Of a stretch of DNA of 64,000 bases, positions 38,449-50,479 are shown piece by piece. The DNA lies in contig NC_079885.1 of the NCBI RefSeq assembly GCF_029227915.1, positions 23,437,001 to 23,501,000 on the forward strand, read 5' to 3'. Every line of letters starts with the position of its first letter. The first letter of the stretch is position 1. Under the pieces are notes generated by a model. That model searched no databases and was not told the origin of the DNA. It was given only the letters and a program-made list of their open reading frames with translations. The position numbers were made by a program, and so were the translations under genes. The DNA comes from Hydractinia symbiolongicarpus (Eukaryota; Cnidaria; Hydrozoa; Anthoathecata; Hydractiniidae).

Positions 38449-38804
38449 AGCTTATTGTTTTATACACTATAGCTACAGATGTTAGCTAGTTGGTTAGCGT
38501 TTAGGTCAATCTAGCAGCAGCTCTTGCTTCGCTTTCTGCTTCTCAGATAGCCATATTTGTTTTTGTTTTGTGTCTGTTCCATATCCGAACCCGACACGAC
38601 GTACAACATAATTAGCCCCCCCCCCCCCCATTCATACTTTATCGACATAAAATTTTGTCTTTGATTGGTCTTTTAAAATATCTCAGTTTTTATTTTGCGC
38701 ATCCCTCAACTTCTAAAAGTGTTACCTCAAATGACGTATGGATGTGTCTCACATTTACAGACTTCCTTTTAATTTTTCTGCTAGGATTATTATGTATTAT
38801 TATT

Positions 38805-41475
38805 AACTAGTCGATAAGGCCGGTGGAAAAATCCACTTAGGCAGGATAACAGAGAAAAACAACCGTCATTTAAATTTTGATGACGTCAGCAGAGACATGT
38901 CAGAACACAAAATGTTTTTTTTCAGAAATGTGTATGCCTGTTGCCTTCATCGTATAGATCTTGAAACGCTGAGCAAGAAAATGTATAGGATCATGTACTT
39001 TTGACAAACGGTTGCAGAGATATTAGGGTTTAAAGGTTTTTTAATGACGTCATCAACCCGTCCATTCCGAAACGGATTCGGGGAGCCAGGTTTGGGAAAA
39101 TTACCCAAATTGGTCCTAGGTGGTCCCTAGTTACCCACGCGGTGAAAAATCATTGACGTCATCACCTCGTTTCCAAGTTATTTGGCCTCAAAGTTTTAGG
39201 TGCACTGTAATGGCTTCATTAATTTAATATAGGATATTGACGTTAAAGTAGTGTTATTTTCGTCGCGTCGTAACGTCAGAAAATTTAACATATTAGACAT
39301 GCATTTTTCGGCAACATCAAAGGAAAATGAAGACATCCACTTTGCCTGTCACAGACACACAGACACACTTAGCGTATTATTATATAAGACTAGTCGATAA
39401 ATCCCGTGGAGTAATCCACTTAGGCAGAAGGACAATGGAAAACAGGTTGTTTTAGTTTTTTTGCTGACGTCAGCAGTGCAAATACAAAATAAATATATTT
39501 TTTTAGAAATTTGTATACCTGTTGCCTTCATCGTATAGATCTTGAAATGCTGATCAAGAAAATGTATATGATCATGTATCTTTGACAAACGGTTGCAGAG
39601 ATATCAAGGTTTAAAGGTTTTTTGATGACGTCATCAAACCGTCCATTCCGAAACGGATTCGGGGACCCAGGTTTGAAAAACTTACCCAAATTGGTCCCAG
39701 GTTGTCCCTAGTTACCCACGCGGTGAAAAAACATTGACGTCACCACCTCGTTTCCAAGTTATTTGGCCTCAAAGTTTTAAGCGCACTGTAATGGCTTCAT
39801 TAATTTAATATACTTTTCTTTGACGTCAATACTTTTTTAACGGTAAAGTTTTATAAATTACAAAACAATTTTATAGGCGATGTTTTATAGAATTTGACAA
39901 AGAAAATTGTAAAGAATATAATCCACTTTGCAAAAGTGACAGACAGACACACGGAACTGGCGTATTATTATATAGACTAGTCGATAAAGCCCGTGGAAAA
40001 ATCTACTGAAGCAGGATAAAAATGAAAAAGAATTTAAATTTTTATTTTAAATTTAGATGACCTTAGCAACCCATCCACAAAAAAATAATTTGTAACCTTG
40101 ATTTCGCGTTGCCTCTATTGTTTAGAGCTCGAAATTCTGAGCAAAATAATGCATGGAATCATTTGCTTTTGATGAACTGTTAAGGAGATATAAGGTGTTT
40201 AAAATTTTGCTGACGTCAGCAAAGACTTGTCAAAAACTTAAAAATTCTTTTTATGAATTTGTATCCCTGTTGCCTTCATCGTATAGATCTTGAAACGCTG
40301 ATCAAGAAAATGTATAGGATCATGTACTTTTGATAAACGGTTGCAGAGATATTAGGGTTTAAAGGTTTTTTGATGACGTCATCAACCCGTCCATTCTGAA
40401 ACGGATTCGGGGACCCAGGTTTGGGAAACTTACCTAAATTGGTCCTAGGTGGTCCCTAGTTACCCACGCGGTGAAAAATCATTGACGCCACCACCTCGTT
40501 TCCAAGTTATTTGGCCTCAAAGTTTTAAGTGCACGGTAACGGCTTCATTAATTTAATATAGGATATTGACGTTAAAGTGGTGTTATTGACGTCGCGCCGT
40601 ACCGTCAGAAAATTTAGCATATTAGACATGCATTTTTCGGTTACTTCAAAGAAAATTTCGGTAAGATTAAAGGAAAATGAACATATCCACTTTGCCTGTT
40701 ACAGACACACGGAACTGGCGTATTATTATATAGACTAGTCGATAAAGCCCGTGGAAAAATCCACTGAGGCAGGATAAAATTGAAAAATAAGCGTCATATG
40801 AATTTTGATGACGTCAGAAACCCATCTGCAAAAAAATTAGAACCTTGTTTTTACGTTGCCTCTATATGGTGCGGAGTTTAAAGCGCTGATTAAGAAAATG
40901 TATGTAATCACGTGCTTTTGATAAATGATTAATGAGATATAAAGGTTAAAAAAATTTGCTGACGTCAGCACTGACCCGTCTAGACCCCCAATTTTTTTTT
41001 CAGAAATTTGCACTCCTGTTGCCTTCATCGTATAGATCTTGAAACGCTGATCAAGAAAATGTATAGGATCATGCACTTTTGACAAACGGTTGCAGAGATA
41101 TTTGGGTTTGAAGGTTGTTTGATGACGTCATCAACCCGTCCATTCCGAAACAGATTCGGGGACCCAGGTTTGGGAAAATTACCCAAATTGGTCCTAGTTG
41201 GTCCCTAGTTACCCACGCGGTGAAAAATCATTGACGTCACCACCTCGTTTCCAAGTTATTTGGCCTCAAAGTTTTAGGTGCACTGTAATGGCTTCATTAA
41301 TTTAATATAGGATATTGACGTTAAAGTAGTGTTATTGACGTCGCGCCGTAACGTCAGAAAATTTAACATAATAGACATGCATTTTTCGGTTACTTCAGAG
41401 AAAATTTCGGCGACATCAAAGGAAAATGAACATATCCACTTTGCCTGTTACAGACACACGGAACTGGCTTATTAA
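38805..41475. repeat. Head-to-tail array of four dispersed-repeat units
   Basis: Four units start at 38805, 39388, 39974 and 40732 with (A)GACTAGTCGATAA, then a hairpin-forming CCGTGGAAAAATCCACT. Each ends in CAGACACACGGAACTGGCG (or a variant) and TATTATTATATA. Units 1 and 2 are about 585 bp; units 3 and 4 about 750 bp, with an extra internal module. Highly similar parts include GTTGCCTTCATCGTATAGAT, CCGTCCATTCCGAAACGGAT and TTACCCACGCGGTGAAAAA. No coding capacity. The class is unclear; the terminal hairpin and the repeated AT-rich junction would fit repeated insertion into its own tail. Confidence 0.8.
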
Positions 41476-41482
41476 TATAGAG

Positions 41483-42130
41483 ATTATGTATTTTATATGG
41501 ATTGTGAAGGTATTATGCAGTATTATGCAGTATTATGCTATATTACGTTGGTTATGGCCATCGACAGAAAAAATATGTATTTGTTATGTAGCGACAGAGA
41601 GTATTATGAAGGTATTATGCAGTATTATGTGATATTATGTTGGTTATGGCCATCGACAGAAAAATTATGTATTTTATATGGATTGTGAAGGTATTATGCA
41701 GTATTATGCAGTATTATGCGATATTACGTTGGTTATGGCCATCGACAGAAAAAATATGTATTTGTTATGTAGCGACAGAGAGTATTATGAAGGTATTATG
41801 CAGTATTATGCGATATTATGTTGGTTATGGCCATCGACAGAAAAATTATGTATTTTATATGGATTGTGAAGGTATTATGCAGTATTATGCAGTATTATGC
41901 GATATTACGTTGGTTATGGCCATCGACAGAAAAAATATGTATTTGTTATGTAGCGACAGAGAGTATTATGAAGGTATTATGCAGTATTATGCGATATTAC
42001 GTTGATTATGGCCATCGAAAGAAAAAATATGTATTTGTTATGTAGCGATAGATAGTATTATTAAGGTATTATGCAGTATTATGCAATATTATGTTGGTTA
42101 TGGAACATTGACAGTAAAAATATTTATTTG
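41483..42130. repeat. 181-bp satellite, about 3.5 copies
   Basis: ATTATGTATTTTATATGG recurs at 41483, 41664 and 41845, an exact 181-bp period. Each unit is made of two half-units of about 90 bp that share GTTGGTTATGGCCATCGACA and runs of GTATTATGCA. The open frames here are products of the repeat, not genes. It begins immediately after the last unit of the array at 38805-41475. Confidence 0.9.
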
Positions 42131-42289
42131 AAATGTAGCCATAGAGAGAATATCGGCAAATGATGGTTCATTCGTCGGGTCCATTTGGTTGGAGTAGTGT
42201 GAATGAACGTCTGTCGGTTTTTTTATGTCGATAAAGTGAAGGGGTGCTAATTATGTTGTACGTCGTGTGTCGGAACCAGTTAGCCCGGT

Positions 42290-42385
42290 GCTAAATGAAG
42301 TCATTGCCTCCAAACCTTGTTCTCGGCGCCCAGGAAACCCATCCTCATCCCAAGAATTTCTCCTTGGGACGAGGGTGGGTGTCAT
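42290..42385. mobile_element. Degenerate CCTCGTTCCCAGG-type element
   Basis: CCAAACCTTGTTCTCGGCGC near 42309 and a local inverted pair (CATCCTCATCCCAAG / CTTGGGACGAGG) resemble the longer MITE form at 25987. The right terminal motif is not clear. Confidence 0.3.
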
Positions 42386-42439
42386 TTTTCTTAAGAAATG
42401 CAAATAAATATTTCGATACCATTTCTTGTATTGTTGCAA

Positions 42440-45100
42440 AAATGTATCGACTGTGAAATAATTCCAACCTCGTCGGAAAGAAATCTATCGCGTTAAGTTA
42501 TTGCCCGATAGCCCTAAACATCACATATCATTTAAAGGTTCCAAAAAAAAAAAGGTTGGGTTATCCGTAATCATATTTTCTGTTATCTTGAAAAGTGAGT
42601 TTCGCTCTGCCCGTTCATTTCCTAACCAGCTTCTTGAGCACTTTGGCAATGTGTCACATTTCGTAGATGGATGAATGGATTCATTCTCGTCTCCAGGGTT
42701 TGTGGCCTCGATGTCAAAAAGAACTGCCCGGGAGGTTGACCTTGATTTTGTAAAGGGTTTTGTTAAGGTGGATTTACTATTGTTTTAAAAAATTATTATC
42801 CTTCTTGGGGATAAATATTTCAACGTCTCTGTTAGTATTATACGATCATTTGCCGACGATGCTAAGGAGTTATTAAACGCATTTTCTTAATCAGAGACAA
42901 GTTGCAAAATGACCTACAAGGAATTTATTACTAGGCGAAAAATCCTAACATGAAATTTAAGCTATCCGAAAAATAAGAAATTTAAACAACCATAAAAACT
43001 AAACCGAATAATATTTGTTTGGAAAACCATGGAACAACAAGTATTGAATGTCAATCTGAAAATCCAAAGTTATCATCACACCCTACATGATAGAAAATGG
43101 AAACTTTCTAGTGGTCTATGCAGAAAGGTGGCAGAGTTCAGCTTACTAATACACGGGTAAAACTATTCAATGTGCTATCTAAATACACCCGCAACATTTC
43201 TGATTGTACTTTAGATTTCTTCCAACACAACTTCGATATATATCTATTTCAGATACTGGATGAACTGCTACTGGTTGGATACAAGGCATTGAGCCGAGCT
43301 GATTCAAATTCCATACTACATATGCACACTTTGGACATTAATCCTGTTAAAGACTGGCACACAACAACTAATCCTGAATATTCTCCGAAACAACAAGGTA
43401 CAACAAGGTAAAATAAGTTGTTCTTTTTTATAAGAATGATATTTATGAGAATATCATTTCAGGTTAAATGCAATAGGTCTATGTTTTGGGCCAATAAAAA
43501 ACAAGATGACCAGCCTGATTAGAATTTGGGTGTTCTTTTTTTGTATACGTATTTGTATAACGTGTAGTGTAGTGAATTGGACAACGATTTTTCTGCCATT
43601 ATGTGCACATCGTTTGTTTTAATTTTGCTTTGAACAATTCCCTTCGCCAGAAAGTAGAAACAGCTCCTACTTTTTGGCAGCAAAATATTTTGCTGTGAAG
43701 TTGAGTAAACTGTTAACCCATCGGTACGAAATAATTAGTGTTGTGACTTACTGCTAGAATTTTTTTTTTAATATTTAGCAGTGTTTACAATATTTTGAAT
43801 TTACCACATGTTTTTCTGTATATCGTGTATAACACAAAAATATTCCGCAGCTAATTCGCCGTCGAATTCTTTTACAATTCGATTCGTGTAAATCCGCCTT
43901 TTTATTAGAAGAGAAAAGAATTATTTCTTCAGTGGGGGTGGAATTCAAACTTAGCAAGTTAAACCCACAGAATTACGTTAGGTAAGAAATATAAAAGCAC
44001 AAATATGTTTAGCACAAATCTGTTCCGTGTAAAATATAAAATGCAAGTTTTATAACTTTCGATTGATCCACTTAGGGGTTATTGGAGAAATGTAAGAATT
44101 TGAGATGCTGGAACATTGAATAAATTACTGTTTATTAGAACCCTTTTGGTTCCAGAACAACCCCTTTCTCCTAGATAATCCCGTTAAGTGAAATGGATCT
44201 TTTCTAGTGGACATTTTCCTATCCAAGGGTATATTATCCTAGTTGAGAATTTTTTTTCGTGCCTTCTTCTCTCGGAAGTACATTGAAAAAAAAAGCCAGA
44301 AAGATTTCTGCATTTTTCATGGCCAATGACCACTAATTACAGCGAGAGCGACTGGTGTAAAATTGCCTTGTGTGATTTACCAGGAAAATTTTTTTTGAAT
44401 GTTTTTCTTAGAAATAGTATTTTCCTGGCAAGACTGGTTTAGAGACTCAGATGGTTTAAAAACATATTTGAACCATACTGCAGAAATATCATTTCAAACA
44501 TGAAGATCATAAAATGTGTTGATAAATCTTTAGCTAGCTAACTATGTGCTGTCTGGGACTCAAATTTTGCCTGTAATTTTGCTCATTCATATTGGTGACC
44601 ACAATCTCCCGTTGTTAGAACGTTATAAAAGGAATGGGTAACGATAGAAATAAAAGTAGACGAAAGAAAAAAAAGTTTTAAAAATAGACATTCACGAGTC
44701 CTGCTGATGGCTTCTCTCGAGATAAAAAAATGCATTTCTGAGTTTCGCGAATAGACTATTTTTTGAACGGTAGAAAAACATGGTTGAAGAACTGTACTAT
44801 CGACTCAAAGAGGAGATAATCATAGGTACTTTTCTTAGAGAAAACCAGAATATTAACATCGCCAACGATCTTCCCTCCCCAAAACGAAGGCGAGGAAAGT
44901 TAAAATAATTAGTTAAATTAATTAGTTAGCCATGTACGCCACTTATGAAAAACCCAGGTAAACCATTTTTGAGAGGAAAACTGATGCCTGACACAGACAT
45001 TATATTGTGTTAGATGGATAAAAGACTTCGCTAAAAAAATAAAAAATGCTTGTTTTATATGTTCAAGTCCCTATAGCGCTCAAGCCTATGTGGTATTTAA
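42440..45100. other. No gene recognised; AT-rich spacer
   Basis: A 97-codon plus frame at 43118-43411 has no recognisable motif and no support from splice sites. No paired inverted ends or RNA gene seen. Confidence 0.4.
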
Positions 45101-45139
45101 TGAAATTGGCAGCAACAAAATCCCAATAAACAAAAGGAA

Positions 45140-45430
45140 AGAGCAAAACTTTGAAAGTGCCAGAATATTGATATTGGTAAAGCTAATGTTGCATCATGTG
45201 CTCAAGATTTATTCCTCTCGAACGAGTTCAATAAAACCCAGATCAATTCAGGGTATTAGGAAGCTGATCATAAAGTGGTAAAGTGTAAAGCTGATGCTCA
45301 AATAGTTTCGACTGCTCTGTTATAGTTTAAATTATGCTATTGTGGTAGCTGACGACACAGATATAGCAGTTTTGCGCGTGTAAGATGGTGGCAATGTTAA
45401 TATTCTACCAACAGCGTATGCGAACTTGTT
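45140..45430 (+). pseudogene. Decayed transposon-type gene fragment (DDTD motif)
   Basis: In shifting plus frames the sequence reads KCKADAQIVSTAL near 45280-45320 and, after a stop, VVADDTDIAVL at about 45345-45375, then DGGNVNI. The pattern (D/E)AD..IV.TAL followed by V.ADDTD.. resembles a nuclease-like protein common in cnidarian and other metazoan repeat families. At least two stops and two frame changes interrupt it. Identification is from memory of the motif pattern and is tentative. Confidence 0.4.
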
Positions 45431-46930
45431 TATTGGAACATTAAACAAGAGTGCTAAAAATTGAGTCAATTGAGAGAGCATTTGTTATTTGTCCATGCTC
45501 TGCCAGGCTGGAAATTTCTACAACAATGATATCTGGGCAACTCAAGATGACATTAATTGTGTATTGAAGCGTGCATTTATAATGGTAAAAACTAACAGAA
45601 ACATCACGTCTCTGTTAATTATAGAAATGGTATGCAGAGGGTTGACCACTGGTGAGAGACATTTTGTTTTTTTTATTTTAGGATATGGAAGTGGTAGATG
45701 TGACCTGTGGTAAAAGTGATGCAAATCATAATGAAGACAGAGAATGTTTTCGACGATATTTACAGATTGTCAAGGATACTGGGTTATGTTTCTGCCCCAT
45801 TTTGGAACCCATTCCTCAAAACAAATCAGTTATTAATTCTGTCTAAGCAAGCCACCGCGATTTTTGATGAGTTGACACATTTAGCTTAGGCATATCGGAA
45901 AAGTGGGATGCGGGATACAGGATGCAAAAAATTCATCGAAATAAAATACTGACCATGATGTTACCTAACATCCCGTAGACATTAAAATAAACTATGCATG
46001 AATTTTCTAAAAAGAATACAACACTTAGAAATGCATGACTTAATCTTTTTTTCGCTTGGTGAACTTAATGTGATACGAATTGATGTATCCTCTGGCGAGG
46101 TTGTTCTATTAAGCAACAAATGTGAATTCCTCCGATCTAAAAAAGTAGTGCTTTCGAGCTATACCCCCTGAAACGAGATTGAAACAGGTAATATTGCAGA
46201 AACCAGTCTATGTCATTTCAAAATCTTCAAAGGAAAGTCACCTTCCCTTTTTGTTTTTCATAATTCACATTTTTTTGAACTTGTTAAAATTACGTTTTTT
46301 TGTTATACTTTGTGAAGGCTGTTAAAAACAAACGAAAATGTATTTATTAATTATCGAGTTTTTCGTGCGAGAAAAAATAACATTGGCTCTGCCATTTTTT
46401 TATTTCGATGATTTTTTTTGTATCGCGCATCCCGGATCCGATTTTTCTGATATACCATGTAACTTATGACTATATTTGTCTGACTCTATTTTGATTTTTT
46501 TTGCGAATTTTTTCTTTAGCTTTTTTGTCGACGTTTTTACTGCTAAGACTTGTGAAGCACGGAAGGGTTGAGTGTTAATAACAGAACTACCTTTTTACCA
46601 CTATAAAAGGGACAAAATCTTCTTTTTAACGGATCATTTTTATTTTGCCGCAGTAAAGTATTTATTTTTCGCATGCGAAATTTTCTTGAATTTAAAATTC
46701 GAATTGACAACCTTGAAAGGATACGAGTGACTAAATAAAGATTAAACCTCGTTAGTACGAATAGGTACTCCCGCATATAGAAATAAGAAATAGACTTTAA
46801 CAAAAGCTGTTTCTATATTTAGGAACCTTATCCAATAAAGAGAAGTCTGAATAGGTCATTCAGATCTGTTTAGATTTTCAGAAAAGCAAAACAATACGTG
46901 GATATATGTAGTTGTTCTTTCGGGAAAAAA

Positions 46931-49500
46931 TTAGTTCTTCTTTCTGCGAGATCTTCTCTTCTTCACAACTGCGGTGTTTTGGCTACGGATAATAGCACAA
47001 GCACGTCGGATAGCCGGCTATAAAACAAGAAATAAAAATGTCAAGTTAAATTTTTTTGATTTCAGTAGGTCAAACATTTCAAAATTATATTCCGTAAACT
47101 TTAATCTGAATACAATAGCAAGACACTCGAAATAAGGCCAAATAAAGGACAGGTGAACCTGTGGATGCATCCACGGGCCACTGACTAGTTAATGATAAAA
47201 GACTAAATACATACATCAGTCAAATCTTTTCTGTAACCATTGGCAGCCAATGTATTTTTAATAGTCTTGATAGCATGTCGACTGCCTTGAATTGTGGATT
47301 TGCTCAAGGCTTTTAAAGGACGATTCTGACCTAAAGTTGAAAGAAGGTAATATACATGTACATAGAAGTATATAGATGGAATCATAAACTTTAAATTTCA
47401 ATTACACATTGATTAAGTTTAGCAATCACTGAATTATACCTTTTGTTTTCTTTAAAGTTAAAACAACACCTTTTCCACCTGGTGCAGCATCAACACCAAC
47501 AGACTAAAAGAATTGGTAGAAATACACAGCACCAATAAAATAACCACACTCAACCTTTGACAACTTGTACAAAATGTGATCAATTATTTCGCAACTTTAT
47601 TATGAGCTAACAATATTGCTTGGTAGTAGCAAGCAGTAGGGTGACCACTAATAAAATTAGAACAAAAGTAAGGATATTAACCCTATTATACCTGGGGGGG
47701 GGGCACTAAGTGGCCGTGGCCATTTTGACTAGGCATAACTTTTATTATTGCTTCTGATAAAAAATATCTTTGGAAATATTGTGTACTTTGCTGGGGGTAT
47801 TGCCTTTTTTGGACGGGGGTAAATTTTTAGGAATTTTGAAAACCGTTGACATATATGCAAGAATGTTATAAGATGCTGTATTGGGTATATAATTATTTAT
47901 TGCATATATGTTGGTTACTAAGTGGTAACCAAGGTGTTAAGGTGATATAAGGTTACTAGGGACAAAAAGCAGACCAGATTTGAAGAAAATATCGATCCAG
48001 CAAATCTTTCACTACCTTTTATCAGTAATTTTAAACCTGTTAAGGGGTGTGCATTCAAACTTTATCAATTTATAGATATTATAAAGGTTAATTGGTTAAC
48101 TTAAATTTTTTTGCCAAAACGAAACTCTATTACTAGTCACAGGCCTCTTATTTTTTTGCTGACAAACTCATAGCCCTAATATTAACACATTATGACCAAG
48201 TTTACACCTGACTAATACATTTTTAACTTTTTTTCCAGTACCTATTACTTTCATAGTCTCACCAGTTAAATGTTATGGAGAATATACGTAACAGAAAGTC
48301 AAAAGAAATACTAATGAGTTCTATAGAACTGGTTTCACTTATTAATGATAAAAATGCGAGTATATAATCAGTTTGTCAGAGGTGAAATAAGTTACATTTA
48401 TCATCAGAGGATTTTACAATCCATTATGACAAGTAAATCATCATTCTATACTCAGCATCCATTATTACAACACAAGAGGCCAAAAGCATACAATGTAAGC
48501 TATTTTGCCTATTTTACAGTGACAAAAAAATTATTAAAAAAATCAAGAACCTTTTGCCATTATACATGTGGTTACAATCAATAGTTTATACAAAAAGTAA
48601 ACAGGCATTTTTGTGGATCTTGTACACTGTTTTGTTCCCTGGCACTGCTGGAAAGTATTTACAATGCAAATCCAGTTTTAACAACTTGACCCTACTTTCT
48701 GGATATGCTATTGTTTATATGAATAGAATAGCATCAGCTTGTCAGAGGTGAAATAAATACTATTATTTATCATAAAATTTTATGACAAGAGTAAATCATC
48801 ATAGCTATTGACCTTTTTGATTTCAAAAAATAGGAGTAGAGAAAAAATGTCCTACATCACATTGAATGAACAAAATCTTAGGCTGTGTCCACAAGCAATG
48901 CTTTGTTGTCATGATATATGCTTCTATCAGAGAATATATGCCACAAAAAATTCTAGCATTATTCCTGTCCTAGATGCATGTAGTTCTAGTTTAGAAATCG
49001 CAAAAACAGCATTTTAGAGTGATCTGACACTTGCAGTATAGTAAGGCATGTGGATCTGGATATATATTTTTCAAAGTTGGGTTATACTAGCTATATAAAA
49101 AAATTAGAAATTTATATAATTGCAAGGAAAAACAGAAAAAATGCGCACAATCTTCTACTTTTAAGAGCTAGGTTTTATGATACACACATAAGTTAAGAAT
49201 ACAATGACAATAGGTTTTCACGTACCTTCCTGTTCACATACCCATTATACTTGAAAGCATTAATTTTTGTCACATTGTTTGGCTCCTAAAAAACAAAAAT
49301 ATTAATTCAGCTAGCAAGCATTTTTTCTGCTACTAAACATTGCACAAGTGACATGGCCAGTTTGAGTTGTTTTTAAACAATGAAATTCCAGCTAGGTACA
49401 GGAAAATGAAATATTATACCTTGGTTAATGTTTTACCAAGACTTTTGACTAAGTAACAGGAGTTCTTACGAACAATTGACCAGCACAGTTCGGCGCTCAT
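46931..49500 (-). CDS. RPL28: 60S ribosomal protein L28 (eL28)
   Basis: A structural protein of the large cytosolic ribosomal subunit. Five exons with GT/AG borders and agreeing phases: 49500-49420, 49285-49226, 47503-47440, 47330-47215, 47017-46931, giving 135 residues, close to the usual size. Diagnostic text: MSAELCWSIVRKNSCYLVK, EPNNVTKINAFKYNGYVNRK, SVGVDAAPGGKGVVLTLKK, NRPLKALSKSTIQGSRHA, PAIRRACAIIRSQN and a basic tail KKRRSRRKKN. The start ATG is the first in the exon and matches the family start (MSA). An AG at the end of TTTATCTTTAG just upstream (about 49510) suggests a 5'-UTR intron, usual for ribosomal protein genes. Intron 2 (47504-49225) hosts two box C/D snoRNA candidates on the same strand. 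Confidence 0.96.
48358..48453 (-). ncRNA. Box C/D snoRNA candidate 1 in RPL28 intron 2
   Basis: Read on minus: terminal stem GAGTATA (48453-48447) pairs with TATACTC (48364-48358). Box C ATGATGA is at 48444-48438, box D CTGA at 48371-48368, with an internal CTGATGAT that supplies D'/C'-like boxes. The 17 bases upstream of box D are complementary to TTGTCAGAGGTGAAATAA, whose core AGAGGTGAAAT is a conserved 18S rRNA segment known to me. By the D+5 rule the methylated base would be the U after the G in GU(C/U)AGAGG. Host intron, strand, stem and boxes all fit intronic snoRNA biogenesis. Confidence 0.75.
48727..48809 (-). ncRNA. Box C/D snoRNA candidate 2 in RPL28 intron 2
   Basis: A paralogue of the 48358-48453 candidate. 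Terminal stem AATAGC (48809-48804) pairs with GCTATT (48732-48727). Box C ATGATGA is at 48803-48797, box D CTGA at 48737-48734. The guide next to box D is identical to copy 1 over 18 bases (target-sense TTGTCAGAGGTGAAATAA), while the stem and middle part have diverged. The stem differs in sequence from copy 1 but still pairs, which argues for selection on structure. Confidence 0.75.
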
Positions 49501-49574
49501 TCTGAACCCTAAAGATAAATAAAATCTATATTATATTGTGGTACTTACTTTCGTAATGTGTCTGCAGGCACACA

Positions 49575-49973
49575 ATGATTGCCAAGATATATTCAGATAA
49601 ACAATTCACACCAATAACCTGGCTGTCTTGGTCGCAGTATTTAAAAGGATCTCTACCATCTTTCCGTGTGTTTTTGTATCACACTGAGTTGGCCATCCAA
49701 ACTAGTAAATTCGATTTGCGAAATCAAAAGACGAACTGGCAATGTATTTGTACGACCGTCCCACGTGGTAAGAGAAAAGCTTTTCAAAATGGTACACACA
49801 GCTTTGAGTTGAAAGAGAAAAGGAAAGTCAAGTCATTTTTGATCTTTGTTTTCTTGTTTTTAACGCTTTATACCTGTGTTGTTTATATGGCCCCAGTTAG
49901 CGAGGCTGAAATGAACCCACTGGAAACGCTGACTCTATTAACTAATCGTTATAGAAAACAACAATCAAAATAA
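49575..49973 (+). CDS. 132-codon orphan ORF, divergent from RPL28
   Basis: An uninterrupted frame from ATG at 49575 (MIAKIYSDKQFTPITW) to a stop at 49973. The C-terminal half has one hydrophobic span (SFLIFVFLFLTLYTCVVYM) after a basic stretch (KEKRKVK), so a tail-anchored or single-pass protein is possible. It starts 74 bp from the RPL28 start codon in the opposite direction and would share its promoter. No family is recognised. The length is unusual for AT-rich noncoding DNA, but the frame could be chance. Confidence 0.25.
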   Translation: MIAKIYSDKQFTPITWLSWSQYLKGSLPSFRVFLYHTELAIQTSKFDLRNQKTNWQCICTTVPRGKRKAFQNGTHSFELKEKRKVKSFLIFVFLFLTLYTCVVYMAPVSEAEMNPLETLTLLTNRYRKQQSK

Positions 49974-50162
49974 GAAATAAGTCAGTTTCAGGCTTAAACT
50001 AGTCTAAACAAGTCTATCTCGAGCTGGTTCTGCGAATCGTCTAGAGCGTTTCCAAGCGCAAAGTTTACTTGTATATGCAATTTTGTTTATTCCTAATAAT
50101 GCACCGGCCTGCAGCTTAAATAATAGAGCCCCAACATGGCTGCATGCTGAACCAAAGCCTAA

Positions 50163-50460
50163 GGGGACTTTGAAAAATTTTTTGGGTCCCGTTAGTGGGA
50201 TATCGCTGCTAAGGGGGGAGGGGGTCTGAAGTTTGAAAAAAAAAATCCACTAGGGATTGGGAAATTTTAAAAATTTGTTTGTGGCCTGAAAATTCTTCGT
50301 CGCTCGTGAGCATATTCCTCTTCTCATCAATAATTCTGATAACTTTTATTTACAAAACACGCCCAAGATTTATCCGAATGTGTGTATTTCACGGACGGAA
50401 ATCTGCTGCTTAGCGGTGATATCGCGTTAACATGGTCCGAAAAAATTTTTCAAAGGCCCC
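50163..50460. mobile_element. 298-bp MITE with TAA target duplication (Harbinger-like)
   Basis: TAA at 50160-50162 and TAA at 50461-50463 flank inverted ends: left GGGGACTTTGAAAAATTTTT; right end, reverse-complemented, GGGGCCTTTGAAAAATTTTT. Inverted similarity extends about 50 bp to GATATC.C.GCTAAG. No coding capacity. Confidence 0.75.
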
Positions 50461-50479
50461 TAAAGAAACTGTAGTGTAT

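Noticed and set aside
38448-38640. Poly-C run near 38620 as a regulatory element
   Set aside because: It is a simple homopolymer upstream of DHODH with nothing else to support a function.
41426-42045. Five overlapping plus-strand frames of 63-122 codons
   Set aside because: They are translations of the 181-bp satellite in different registers; the same peptide recurs with the repeat period.
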